Source: an uncultured Eubacterium sp. (GTDB lineage: Bacteria > Bacillota > Clostridia > Lachnospirales > Lachnospiraceae). Taken from it: a stretch of DNA of 22,640 nt. A program made the translations under genes and the position numbers. A model generated the notes under the pieces. The model made no database searches, was not told the DNA's origin, and worked only from the letters and a program-made list of their open reading frames with translations. Location: NCBI GenBank assembly GCA_910585745.1, contig CAJUFM010000052.1, forward strand, positions 1 to 22,640, in the 5' to 3' direction. Below are positions 1 through 6,886 of the stretch, piece by piece. The first letter of the stretch is position 1. Each line of letters begins with the position of its first letter.

Positions 1-115
1 TTCTGAAAATTGTTTGAATTTTCAGGGTTGTTTCACTGTTCAGTTATCAAGGTTCATTATTCGCCTGGCACCATATGTTTTCTTTTCTCCAAAAGTTTCT
101 TTGGCGCGCCAGCAA
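1..115 (-). other. Probable rRNA operon leader (partial)
   Basis: This stretch is transcribed leftward from the promoter at 121-149. Read on the minus strand, positions 34-55 contain ACCTTGATAACTGAACAG, close to the boxA-type segment (CTTTGAAAACTGAACA-like) that precedes 16S or 23S rRNA in Firmicutes. A perfect 9-bp hairpin with a 5-nt loop lies at 3-25. A 10-bp palindrome containing GGCGCGCC lies at about 101-110, just after the expected transcription start. No rRNA is inside the window, so the assignment is inferred from leader-like features. A short rightward reading frame here has no ribosome binding site. Confidence 0.5.
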
Positions 116-120
116 ATAGT

Positions 121-149
121 ATTTTATCAAAACTTTTTGCATTTGTCAA
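121..149 (-). promoter_or_regulatory. Strong sigma-A promoter, leftward
   Basis: On the minus strand a perfect TTGACA (144-149) is followed by a 17-bp spacer and TAAAAT (121-126). Transcription would start near 115 and leave the window to the left. The quality of the promoter and the boxA-like leader suggest it drives a stable RNA operon. Confidence 0.75.
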
Positions 150-200
150 CACTTTTTTTATTTTTCTTAAAAATATTTTTCATATGCAAGTGATGATAAA

Positions 201-289
201 CGGAGAAGGAGGGATTTGAACCCTCGCGCCGCTATTAACGACCTACTCCCTTTCCAGGGGAGCCCCTTCAGCCACTTGGGTACTTCTCC
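201..289 (-). tRNA. tRNA-Ser(GGA)
   Basis: The reverse complement folds as a class II tRNA. The acceptor stem is GGAGAAG paired with CTTCTCC, with G as discriminator, as expected for serine. A long variable arm is present, and the T-loop is GTTCAAATC. The anticodon stem CTCCC/GGGAG encloses CTGGAAA, giving anticodon GGA, which reads UCC/UCU. CCA is not encoded. It lies 59 nt downstream of a second serine tRNA and probably shares its promoter at 450-478. No GC-rich terminator follows it before the next promoter. Confidence 0.96.
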
Positions 290-348
290 ATGCTGAAATT
301 ATTTTCTTTATTAAATTATGGTGCAGATATAAAACATCTACACTTAAA

Positions 349-434
349 CGGAGAAGGTGGGATTCGAACCCACGGCCCCTTTCGGAGTCACCGGTTTTCA
401 AGACCGGCTCCTTAAACCACTCGGACACCTCTCC
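349..434 (-). tRNA. tRNA-Ser(UGA)
   Basis: The reverse complement gives a class II tRNA with acceptor stem GGAGAGG/CTTCTCC (one G-U pair) and discriminator G. The anticodon stem CCGGT/ACCGG encloses CTTGAAA, giving anticodon UGA, which reads UCA/UCG. A long variable arm is present, and the T-loop is GTTCGAATC. CCA is not encoded. It is the promoter-proximal member of a two-gene tRNA-Ser unit. Confidence 0.96.
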
Positions 435-449
435 AAATGCTGCTTGAAT

Positions 450-478
450 AGTATAACAAAATTGTACAAACTTGTCAA
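450..478 (-). promoter_or_regulatory. tRNA-Ser operon promoter
   Basis: On the minus strand TTGACA (473-478), a 17-bp spacer and TATACT (450-455) form a near-consensus sigma-A promoter. Its start site would be near 443, about 9 nt before the first tRNA-Ser. Confidence 0.85.
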
Positions 479-583
479 TGACTTTTTTCCATCAATTTTG
501 TATCGCTTTCAGCTTCTATAATTTTAGCATAAAACCATCCCTTTGTCACCTTCTTAAAAATAGCTTAGCGGCCCAGGAGAAAA

Positions 584-614
584 CAGGATACAGATTCGCG
601 CCGTTGAACTAAGA
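584..614 (-). repeat. 31-nt 3'-flank motif, copy A
   Basis: This segment lies past the terminator of the glycosidase gene. It aligns without gaps to 13662-13692, with 23 of 31 positions identical. On the minus strand the conserved core reads TCTTAGYTCRACGGC, then AAT and CCTG. In this copy CTTAG and CGGC can pair with downstream GCCG and CTAAG (around 562-573), which are followed by CTATTTTTA. Function unknown. Confidence 0.4.
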
Positions 615-616
615 CA

Positions 617-658
617 AAACCTCCAAACTGGCACTTTGCAATACCGGTCTGGAGGTTT
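617..658 (-). terminator. Rho-independent terminator of the GH43 gene
   Basis: Arms 617-631 and 644-658 form a roughly 15-bp stem, allowing two G-U pairs on the minus-strand RNA, with a 12-nt loop. The minus-strand RNA continues with a U-rich stretch (TTTTGTC). It lies 25 nt after the stop codon of the leftward glycosidase gene. Confidence 0.8.
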
Positions 659-682
659 AAAACACCTTAGGCTATCCCTCTG

Positions 683-2761
683 TTATTTTATTTTTACCTT
701 CTTAACAGAACTATAAGAACCATAGTACTTTTTACCCTTCGCATCTGTTTTATAGGCACGGACCTTTACATAATAGGTTCCTTTTTTCAATTTCTTTAAA
801 GTAACAGATGTTTTCTTTGTAGAAAGTTTTTTGGTTTTACTGAATTTCTTGTTCGTTGCGTATACTACTTCGTATCCAGCCGCATCCTTTACCTTCTTGA
901 TAACTAATTTAGCCTGCTTTTTCTTTCCCTTTTTCAAAGATTTGATCTTTGCCTTTGCAACTGCCACCACCGTCTTCTTATCCTCAGAAATAGTTGGAGG
1001 TGTCGTCGGCACTACTGGAGGAATTGGTGTATTGATCACCGGCGGAACAACTGGAGCAGTCACTACCACATGGCAGGAAGCCTGAATACCAGAGCCATCC
1101 TGAGCCTGTACCGTGACCGTCGCTTCTCCCGCCTTTACTGCTGTGATCTTTCCTGTTGCATCTACGGTAACAATATCCGGGTTTGCAGAAATCCAGCTCA
1201 GCTCCTTATTCGTTGCATTGTCCGGGCTGACAGCCGCTGTCAGCTGACTGGTCTGGCCTGCCAGGATTGTGAGCTGGCTGACGTTTAGAGAAAGTTTTTC
1301 TACCGGAATCGTTTTTTCTGTAAATCTCCAGTGGTCAAATTTAAATAATTCTCCCTCTCCGCCTTTAAAAACCATGTAAAGATCATGCACTCCAGTAACA
1401 CTTTCCACTTTTGTCGTAAATTCCTTATAAACCTCTGGGTCTCCAGTACCCTTCACCGTAAGAGCACCCAGCAGAGGTCCATCCTTTTCATCCAAATGCA
1501 GCTCGATGGTGCCAGCTTCCGTCTGATCGTCAAGTTCACTGGAAACGCTTGCAGTAAAATCAACAGCACCTTCCGAACCAAAATCTACACTTTCAAGCTT
1601 CAAATAATCTTCGTTTTCAATCTCGCAGAGGTTGATTCCACCCTCGCTGCAGGCTTCGGATTCAAGTCCGCTTCCCCAGGCCAGGGTCTCAGCCTCTACT
1701 CTCTGGAATGGATTGAGGTGATCAATCGCCTCCACACCAGCATCGGTAAATCGGAACTCCGGAATGGTTCCGTCCTCATTGTAGGTAAACTCTTCCACTG
1801 CTACAGAGCGGCGATACCCACTTCCTCCTGGCAGTTTTCCGGTATGATAAAAGAAATAAGAATGTCCTTTAAAATCTATGATTCCCGGATGGTTGGTAAA
1901 GCTTCCGCTGTCTTTACCATCATATGTATTATTCATGATCATTCCCTGGTAAGTCCATGGTCCTGTGGGACTGGTGCTGGTGGAATAGTCGATCCGCTCC
2001 GGAATACCATTTGCAGCGTATATCATATAATAGAGATCCCCGCGTTTGTAAAACCATGGAGCCTCCTCAAACAGTGTCCACCGATAATCTTTTGATCCCG
2101 TTCTTACCCCAAACTGCTTCTGCACATCTGCAATTTTATCTTCCGAAAGATTTTGTCCCGACAGTTTCCATGTAATCGTGTCACCGTCAGTCTCTATCAT
2201 ATTTTCTTTCAGTTTTGCACAATTCAGATCAGGATTTCCCCAGTATATATATGCCTGATCGTCCTCATCAACAAATACAGTGGGATCGATACCGCCACCT
2301 TTGATCAGCGGTTTATCAAGAGGATCAGTAAAAGGTCCTGTGGGGCTGTCGGCAACAGCCACACCAATCACAGAGGCACCGCTCTTCTCATTCACAGGTA
2401 CATATAGATAGAATTTCCCATCTCTTTCCACACACTGTGCGGCCCAGGCAGAGTTTTTCTTTGCCCAGCTAAAATCCGAGTAGGATAATACAGTTCCGTG
2501 ATCCGTCCAGTTCACCATATCTTTCGTGGAGTAACATTTCCAGTCATCCATGGTATAAAAATTCCCAATCGTGTTATCCTCATCATGTGAAGTATACACA
2601 TACACGGTGTCGCCATAAACCATCGGCGCCGGATCTGCCGTGTAAACGTTCTGAATGATCGGGTTGTCTGCTTTTGATACATCGGAGATCAGCAGCACCG
2701 ACAAACAGGCTGCCACTAATGTACCCGCAGCTTTGATTAGTTTTTTCCCTTTCAGTTTCAT
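683..2761 (-). CDS. Secreted GH43 family glycosidase with CBM6-like, Ig-like and basic C-terminal domains
   Basis: Extracellular hydrolase of arabinose- or xylose-containing plant polysaccharides (inferred from family GH43). A signal peptide (KLKGKK, then a hydrophobic stretch to about residue 31) precedes a five-bladed GH43 domain (about 33-350). The visible catalytic triad is Asp in TADPAP (about 43), Asp in GGIDPT (about 159) and Glu in FEEAPW (about 233). Then follow a CBM6-like beta-sandwich opening with RVEAETLAWGSG, a Big_2 Ig-like domain, a Pro-rich linker and a Lys-rich Fn3-like domain ending in KKVKIK. No sortase motif is seen. Start: GGAGG ends 6 nt before the ATG at 2761; an adjacent in-frame ATG at 2764 is only 3 nt away. 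Longer starts would lie upstream of or inside the promoter. It is divergent from an AraC regulator, which suggests local sugar-responsive control. Exact substrate is not determined; alpha-L-arabinofuranosidase or beta-xylosidase are the likely options. Confidence 0.9.
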   Translation of the reverse strand: MKLKGKKLIKAAGTLVAACLSVLLISDVSKADNPIIQNVYTADPAPMVYGDTVYVYTSHDEDNTIGNFYTMDDWKCYSTKDMVNWTDHGTVLSYSDFSWAKKNSAWAAQCVERDGKFYLYVPVNEKSGASVIGVAVADSPTGPFTDPLDKPLIKGGGIDPTVFVDEDDQAYIYWGNPDLNCAKLKENMIETDGDTITWKLSGQNLSEDKIADVQKQFGVRTGSKDYRWTLFEEAPWFYKRGDLYYMIYAANGIPERIDYSTSTSPTGPWTYQGMIMNNTYDGKDSGSFTNHPGIIDFKGHSYFFYHTGKLPGGSGYRRSVAVEEFTYNEDGTIPEFRFTDAGVEAIDHLNPFQRVEAETLAWGSGLESEACSEGGINLCEIENEDYLKLESVDFGSEGAVDFTASVSSELDDQTEAGTIELHLDEKDGPLLGALTVKGTGDPEVYKEFTTKVESVTGVHDLYMVFKGGEGELFKFDHWRFTEKTIPVEKLSLNVSQLTILAGQTSQLTAAVSPDNATNKELSWISANPDIVTVDATGKITAVKAGEATVTVQAQDGSGIQASCHVVVTAPVVPPVINTPIPPVVPTTPPTISEDKKTVVAVAKAKIKSLKKGKKKQAKLVIKKVKDAAGYEVVYATNKKFSKTKKLSTKKTSVTLKKLKKGTYYVKVRAYKTDAKGKKYYGSYSSVKKVKIK

Positions 2762-2776
2762 CATATTCCTCCATTC

Positions 2777-2805
2777 TTGTTTATTCATACGATAAATGTT
2801 ATAAT
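2777..2805 (+). promoter_or_regulatory. AraC-family gene promoter
   Basis: TTGTTT (2777-2782), a 17-bp spacer and TATAAT (2800-2805) give a start near 2812 and an 80-nt leader. The promoter interlocks with the leftward one: the two -10 boxes are 5 bp apart and each -35 lies in the other's transcribed region. Confidence 0.6.
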
Positions 2806-2810
2806 ATGTT

Positions 2811-2839
2811 ATTATACAATACTTATACGAAAATTGCAA
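2811..2839 (-). promoter_or_regulatory. GH43 gene promoter
   Basis: On the minus strand TTGCAA (2834-2839), a 17-bp spacer and TATAAT (2811-2816) place the start near 2804, about 43 nt before the ATG. It overlaps the rightward promoter of the AraC gene. TTGCAA is a palindrome, so it could also serve as the -35 of a second rightward promoter with TTTGAT at 2857-2862. Confidence 0.75.
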
Positions 2840-2892
2840 TCACAGATAAAAAATCATTTGATCAATTGTCAGATTTAGGAGGTGTAGATATC

Positions 2893-3699
2893 ATGATCAA
2901 AACGATATATGTAGGGTACCAGGCACCGCATCCAGAGAATTTCTCCTATCACCGCGATACCTCCGCCAACGAATGGCTTTTGATACATACACTAACACCC
3001 GCCGAATTTTTTGTCAGTGGCAAATGGAAGATCTACCCCGAAAACCAGATTATCCTTTACCCTCCACATGCCAGCGCAGATTACCGCGCCTGCAATGGTC
3101 CCTATAAAAACAACTGGATGACTTTTTATACTGATGAAAAATATATTATACAGACAACAATCCCTTTTAATATACCCATACAGATCAGCTGCGCGGATTC
3201 TTTCCATCATCTGTTTCACTTGCTGGCGATAGAAAATTATTTTGATTATGAATACAGAGAGCAGTCCATCGGACATTTATTCCATTTGCTGTTTGATAAG
3301 CTATCGGAAGCCCGCCATAACAGCTCTTCCGTCCAAAGCAGGGAAAATCTGCTGGCCCTCAATCTGGAGATCCAGAGCAATCCAGGCTTTCAGTGGAGTG
3401 TTCCCTATATGGCAAAACGGCTGAATATCAGTCCTGGTTACATGCAGTCCCTTTACCGGAAAACTTTTGGAATATCCTGTATGGAAGATGTATTTAACAA
3501 GAGAATAGAACTGGCCAAGGACTACCTCGCCCACAGCCAGTACACGATCACACAGATTGCAGAATTGTGTGGATATCAGAGTTCAGAGCATTTCTTCCGC
3601 CAGTTCCGGCGCCTGACATCCACGACGCCCTCCAATTACCGTCAAAAGGTCCGGGGAGAAGAAATGCCGGGGCGGTTCAATGATACAAATTTAAATTAG
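2893..3699 (+). CDS. AraC/XylS family transcriptional regulator
   Basis: A 268-aa DNA-binding regulator. The first ~150 residues look like a cupin-type ligand-sensing domain (PENFSYHRDTSANEWLLIH, then ILYPPHASADY, and NNWMTFY). The last ~100 residues hold the two helix-turn-helix motifs of the AraC family: VPYMAKRLNISPGYMQSLYR and TITQIAELCGYQSSEHFFRQ, followed by TPSNYRQ. The start is the ATG at 2893, with AGGAGGT at 2877-2883. A longer in-frame ATG at 2806 lies upstream of the predicted transcription start. It is divergent from the GH43 gene, so regulating that gene in response to a released sugar is the simplest role (inference). Its stop codon lies inside a hairpin shared with tsaD. Confidence 0.92.
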   Translation: MIKTIYVGYQAPHPENFSYHRDTSANEWLLIHTLTPAEFFVSGKWKIYPENQIILYPPHASADYRACNGPYKNNWMTFYTDEKYIIQTTIPFNIPIQISCADSFHHLFHLLAIENYFDYEYREQSIGHLFHLLFDKLSEARHNSSSVQSRENLLALNLEIQSNPGFQWSVPYMAKRLNISPGYMQSLYRKTFGISCMEDVFNKRIELAKDYLAHSQYTITQIAELCGYQSSEHFFRQFRRLTSTTPSNYRQKVRGEEMPGRFNDTNLN

Positions 3700-3729
3700 C
3701 TTGGTGACAGCACTAATCTGAACCAAGCT
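3698..3729. terminator. Hairpin spanning two convergent stop codons
   Basis: Perfect 8-bp arms AGCTTGGT (3698-3705) and ACCAAGCT (3722-3729) enclose a 16-nt loop. The left arm starts inside the TAG of the AraC gene and the tsaD TAG (3713-3715) lies in the loop. The T-tails are weak on both sides (TTTAAT on +, AATTTAAATTT on -), so efficiency is uncertain. Confidence 0.55.
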
Positions 3730-4747
3730 TTAATCCTGGAACTGCGTTCAGATCCCAGCCGTCACGCTTTCCGTTTATAAAATCATAATAACCTGCTGCT
3801 CCGATCATGGCAGCATTGTCCGTACAAAACACAGGCTCCGGATAGTACAGTTGATACTTTCTCCGGGTACACTGTTCTTCCATCTTCCGGCGCAGCCCTT
3901 TATTGCAGGCGACACCTCCTGCCATTGCCACTTTATGGATCCCATAATTCTCTGCTGCCAGCATCGTATGGTCCACCAGCACATCCGTCACGGCCTCCTG
4001 GAAAGAGGCGGCAATATCTGCCTGGGAATATTCTATCCCCTTCATTTTACAACCATTTATATAATTCAGCACTGCTGATTTTACTCCACTGAAACTAAAA
4101 TCATATGGCGCCCCTTCCACAGAAGCACGGGGAAATTTTATCGCCTCCGGATCTCCCTGCACAGACAGGTCATCAATCTTTGGACCGCCGGGATATCCAA
4201 GCCCGATGGAACGCGCCACCTTATCAAACGCTTCTCCCGCAGCATCATCTCTTGTCCTTCCAATGATCTCATATGTTCCATAATCTCTTACGATCACAAG
4301 ATGACTGTGTCCCCCGGATACCACCAGACATAAAAACGGCGGTTCCAGATCTTTGTGGCAGATGTAGTTGGCGGAAATATGCCCTTCTATGTGATGAACC
4401 CCGATCAGCGGTTTGTCAGCTGCATAGCTGATCGCCTTCGCTGTTCCCACTCCCACCAGAAGAGCCCCCACCAGCCCCGGACCATAGGTCACGCAGATCC
4501 CATCTACATCATGAACCGTCAGTTCAGCTTCCTTCAGTGCCTGTTCGATCACCTGATTGATATTTTCAATATGCTTTCTGGAAGCAATCTCCGGCACGAC
4601 ACCTCCGTATAATTTATGCAGATCGATCTGGGAGGCGATCACATTAGACAAAACCTCTCTTCCATTTAACACCACTGCTGCCGCAGTCTCATCACAGGAA
4701 CTCTCCACGGCCAGCAGCCGTATATCTCTATTTTCCATATTCTCCAT
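3713..4747 (-). CDS. tsaD: tRNA N6-adenosine threonylcarbamoyltransferase TsaD
   Basis: Cytoplasmic enzyme that moves the threonylcarbamoyl group from threonylcarbamoyl-AMP to A37 of ANN-decoding tRNAs, working with TsaB and TsaE, both encoded about 3 kb away. Family landmarks are LLAVESSCDETAAAVV, GGVVPEIASRKHIE, the metal-binding HIEGH, LVVSGGHSHL, GEAFDKVARSIGLGYPGGP, FSFSGVKSAV and CTDNAAMIGAAGY. The length (~344 aa) is normal. Start is uncertain among three in-frame ATGs (4759, 4747, 4738). The one at 4747 has GGAG 6 nt upstream, while at 4759 the purine run AAGGGG is too close. It is the last gene of a leftward unit with the membrane protein gene (about 35 nt upstream) and RNase Z. Confidence 0.95.
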   Translation of the reverse strand: MENMENRDIRLLAVESSCDETAAAVVLNGREVLSNVIASQIDLHKLYGGVVPEIASRKHIENINQVIEQALKEAELTVHDVDGICVTYGPGLVGALLVGVGTAKAISYAADKPLIGVHHIEGHISANYICHKDLEPPFLCLVVSGGHSHLVIVRDYGTYEIIGRTRDDAAGEAFDKVARSIGLGYPGGPKIDDLSVQGDPEAIKFPRASVEGAPYDFSFSGVKSAVLNYINGCKMKGIEYSQADIAASFQEAVTDVLVDHTMLAAENYGIHKVAMAGGVACNKGLRRKMEEQCTRRKYQLYYPEPVFCTDNAAMIGAAGYYDFINGKRDGWDLNAVPGLKLGSD

Positions 4748-4782
4748 TCCGTTCTCCATCCCCTTCGCTCTGGTTCCGGGGC

Positions 4783-5427
4783 TCAGCTTTCACTCTTTTC
4801 CTTATTCGGGCTCACATTCTTTTTAAAAGCGAGGATCTTCCAGCGTTTCTCTTCCTTTACAAGGATATAATCCTGAAAAACCTTGGAATAATTTCCATTC
4901 TCGCTCAAGAAAAAACTGATCTGAATATAAGCACATTTCTGTCCATCATAATCCAGATATTTTAAGGAACTCTCTTTATCTACTGTATAATTGGCGATCT
5001 TTCTCTTCTTTTTCTGGAATTCCTGAACCTCGGCAATAAAATTTTCTTTCTGCTCATCAAAGGTATTTTGATCCAGCAATGACTTGCTGTATAACACTCT
5101 GAGCTGGTTAAGAAGCTTATCAAATGTTTCATCATCAAGCCCTCCAGTATTGTAAATATACTGGTTGATCCGCGCAAAAAACTTCACAACTTCTGTGGGT
5201 GTCTCCGGATAACCCATCTCCAGATCTTTCTCCGTCAGTTTCTGCAGCTCTGTGGCTGACGGCATATTTCCGCTTTCTGCCTTGTCTGCCTTTTTATGCT
5301 GATAGAATACAAAGATTACTCCGATCACAAGCAGACACGTTACAAAAGCAAATACTGTCATATTCTTCGCCATCTTCTGTGCCGGACTGCGCTTATCATT
5401 GCCAGTGGGTACATTTCTTCTCTGCAT
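4783..5427 (-). CDS. Membrane-anchored protein of unknown function
   Basis: I do not recognise a named family. The 214-aa product has a basic N-terminus (QRRNVPTGNDKRSPAQK) and one transmembrane segment (about residues 23-43: TVFAFVTCLLVIGVIFVFYQ), then a ~170-residue domain predicted outside the cell. That domain begins with a charged stretch including LQKLTEKDLEMGYPETPTEV and ends in a beta-rich part (KCAYIQISFFLSENG, DYILVKEEKRWKILAFKK). The latter resembles SnoaL/NTF2-like or lipoprotein folds only in outline. Start: ATG at 5427 with AAGGAGG 7 nt upstream. An earlier ATG at 5448 overlaps the rnz stop and lacks a ribosome binding site. It lies between rnz and tsaD in one transcription unit, but nothing in the sequence ties it to tRNA maturation. 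Confidence 0.8.
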   Translation of the reverse strand: MQRRNVPTGNDKRSPAQKMAKNMTVFAFVTCLLVIGVIFVFYQHKKADKAESGNMPSATELQKLTEKDLEMGYPETPTEVVKFFARINQYIYNTGGLDDETFDKLLNQLRVLYSKSLLDQNTFDEQKENFIAEVQEFQKKKRKIANYTVDKESSLKYLDYDGQKCAYIQISFFLSENGNYSKVFQDYILVKEEKRWKILAFKKNVSPNKEKSES

Positions 5428-5447
5428 AGCGAATCCTCCTTTCTTCA

Positions 5448-6362
5448 TCAGGAATCTGCTTCAAATACGAACTCCCGGAACATCCGGTCTTTGCCAGGTA
5501 TGGTGTTGGCAAATATTTTCCTCACATCATCCATATACATATCCGGTCTTATTAGGGATGGACTGTAATGAGTAAGCCATAGTTCTGGCACTCCGGCTTT
5601 GGCTGCCAGCTCTGCCGCTTCGTAAAAAGTCATATGCTTTTTTTCCCTGGCACTTGCCGCCTTTTCCTTCTCCCCATACATGCCTTCACAGATAAACAGA
5701 TCAGATCCGGCCGCCTGTTCTGCGATCCGCGCCGTGGGACGGCTGTCGGTACAATAGGTTACCTTGATCCCTTTTCGCTCCGGCCCCAGGACCATATCAG
5801 AGGTATAAACCCTCCCCTCCAGTTCTACCCGGCCGCTTTTCTGAAGAGAGCTCCATGCCTTCATGGGTACATGATTCTGTTTTGCCTTCTCCACATCGAA
5901 TTTACCGCTTCGTTTTATCTCCAGGCTATACCCATAGCATACCACATTATGGTTCACCTTGAAAGCCCGAATATGATATCCGGCAAAATAAAATTCCTGC
6001 TCCTCCCCCTCTATTTCCACAAACCGAAGTTCAAAGGGCAGCCCCTGGGCAATCACAAGCAGGGACTGAACAATTCGTTTCAGTCCCTTCGGTCCTATGA
6101 TCGTCAATGGATTGCTCCGCTCTGCATTTCCCATGGATAACAGAAGTCCTGGCAACCCGCTGATATGGTCTCCATGAAAATGTGTGATACAGATCACATC
6201 AATTGGATGGAAACTCCATCCCTGCTCCCGGATACTCACCTGTGTTCCCTCTCCGCAGTCAATCAGCAGGCTGCTTCCATTGTATCTCGCCATCAGCGCA
6301 GTCAGTGCCCGGCGCGGAAGAGGCATCATACCGCCAGTTCCAAGCAAACATATGTCCAGCAT
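5448..6362 (-). CDS. rnz: Ribonuclease Z
   Basis: A 304-aa metallo-beta-lactamase-fold endonuclease that removes 3' trailers from tRNA precursors. This matters for tRNAs without encoded CCA, such as the three in this window. Visible features are LGTGGMMPLPRRALTA, the zinc motif THFHGDHISGLPG (residues ~61-73), NHNVVCYGYSL, YCTDSRPT and the late histidine in WLTHYSP. Start: an in-frame TGA lies two codons upstream of the ATG at 6362, so the start is fixed. There is no clear Shine-Dalgarno sequence, only GGGGCTTGG, and two hairpins lie just upstream. It is first in a unit with the membrane protein gene and tsaD, so tRNA cleavage and t6A modification may be co-expressed. Confidence 0.93.
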   Translation of the reverse strand: MLDICLLGTGGMMPLPRRALTALMARYNGSSLLIDCGEGTQVSIREQGWSFHPIDVICITHFHGDHISGLPGLLLSMGNAERSNPLTIIGPKGLKRIVQSLLVIAQGLPFELRFVEIEGEEQEFYFAGYHIRAFKVNHNVVCYGYSLEIKRSGKFDVEKAKQNHVPMKAWSSLQKSGRVELEGRVYTSDMVLGPERKGIKVTYCTDSRPTARIAEQAAGSDLFICEGMYGEKEKAASAREKKHMTFYEAAELAAKAGVPELWLTHYSPSLIRPDMYMDDVRKIFANTIPGKDRMFREFVFEADS

Positions 6363-6374
6363 AAATCATACCAA

Positions 6375-6430
6375 GCCCCAGGGCAATTTGTCTGCCTTAT
6401 CATCCGGGGCACAGACACAAAGTGTGTCTG
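6375..6430 (-). other. Two hairpins in the rnz leader
   Basis: GCCCC (6375-6379) pairs with GGGGC (6406-6410), with an inner GGC/GCC pairing. Next to it CAGACACA (6412-6419) pairs perfectly with TGTGTCTG (6423-6430) across a 3-nt loop. No U-tract follows either hairpin on the minus strand, so they do not look like terminators. They may affect rnz translation, since the first hairpin covers the poor ribosome binding region. I did not find a convincing promoter between 6363 and 6521. Confidence 0.4.
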
Positions 6431-6521
6431 CATTTCATCCTCTCTTCTTTTTTCTTTTAGACAGGTAGCACCGCCAGGCCACCCTTATGATCTATGGTAT
6501 GCTGCACTATATAAATATGGA

Positions 6522-6728
6522 TCAGTCCATCGCCGCTTTCTTTTCCTGGTTTTCCACCGGAATAAAAAAACTTTCTGTAAATTCGTCATAACATGATTCA
6601 CAGAGGCAGAACTGGTGAATCTGTAGATCCTTTCCTGAGAAATATCCCCATTCCTTGGTCACAAAAAGTCCATCTTCGTGTAATATACCATTTTTCATCA
6701 TTAATTCTTTTCCGCATTTATTGCACAT
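6522..6728 (-). CDS. Small zinc-ribbon-like protein
   Basis: Short protein with two CxxC pairs, CNKC near the N-terminus and CESC after about 45 residues, which suggests one structural zinc site. Between them is LHEDGLFVTKEWGYFSGKDLQIHQFCL. Family not recognised. The start is unclear. ATG at 6728 has AAAGGA 6 nt upstream; ATG at 6746 has only GGTGA; a TTG at 6764 has GGGGGAG 9 nt upstream. The longest version is 80 aa. A promoter-like pair lies upstream at 6830-6858. It ends about 160 nt before rnz, and whether they are co-transcribed is unknown. Confidence 0.65.
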   Translation of the reverse strand: MCNKCGKELMMKNGILHEDGLFVTKEWGYFSGKDLQIHQFCLCESCYDEFTESFFIPVENQEKKAAMD

Positions 6729-6829
6729 GATTTTTCCTTTTTCCATATTTTCACCATCTTTCAAAATACTTTTCTCCCCCTGTATGTTAATCCCCCCGTC
6801 CCCTCTATACGGAGTGTATCATACATAAG

Positions 6830-6858
6830 ATTATAACGGATTTTATGCTAGTTTTCTA
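6830..6858 (-). promoter_or_regulatory. Candidate promoter of the zinc-ribbon gene
   Basis: On the minus strand TAGAAA (6853-6858), a 17-bp spacer and a perfect TATAAT (6830-6835) lie between tsaB and the small gene. The -35 matches consensus at four of six positions. The start would be near 6823. Confidence 0.5.
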
Positions 6859-6886
6859 CTTGTAAAAATATGAAAAAATGCTATTT

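Noticed and set aside
10..219. 69-codon open frame on the + strand at the left edge
   Set aside because: It runs over the leader, the leftward promoter and into the tRNA-Ser gene, with no ribosome binding site.
1385..2095. 236-codon open frame on the + strand inside the GH43 gene
   Set aside because: It is antisense to a well-supported GH43 coding region, has no ribosome binding site and gives a low-complexity product without family features.
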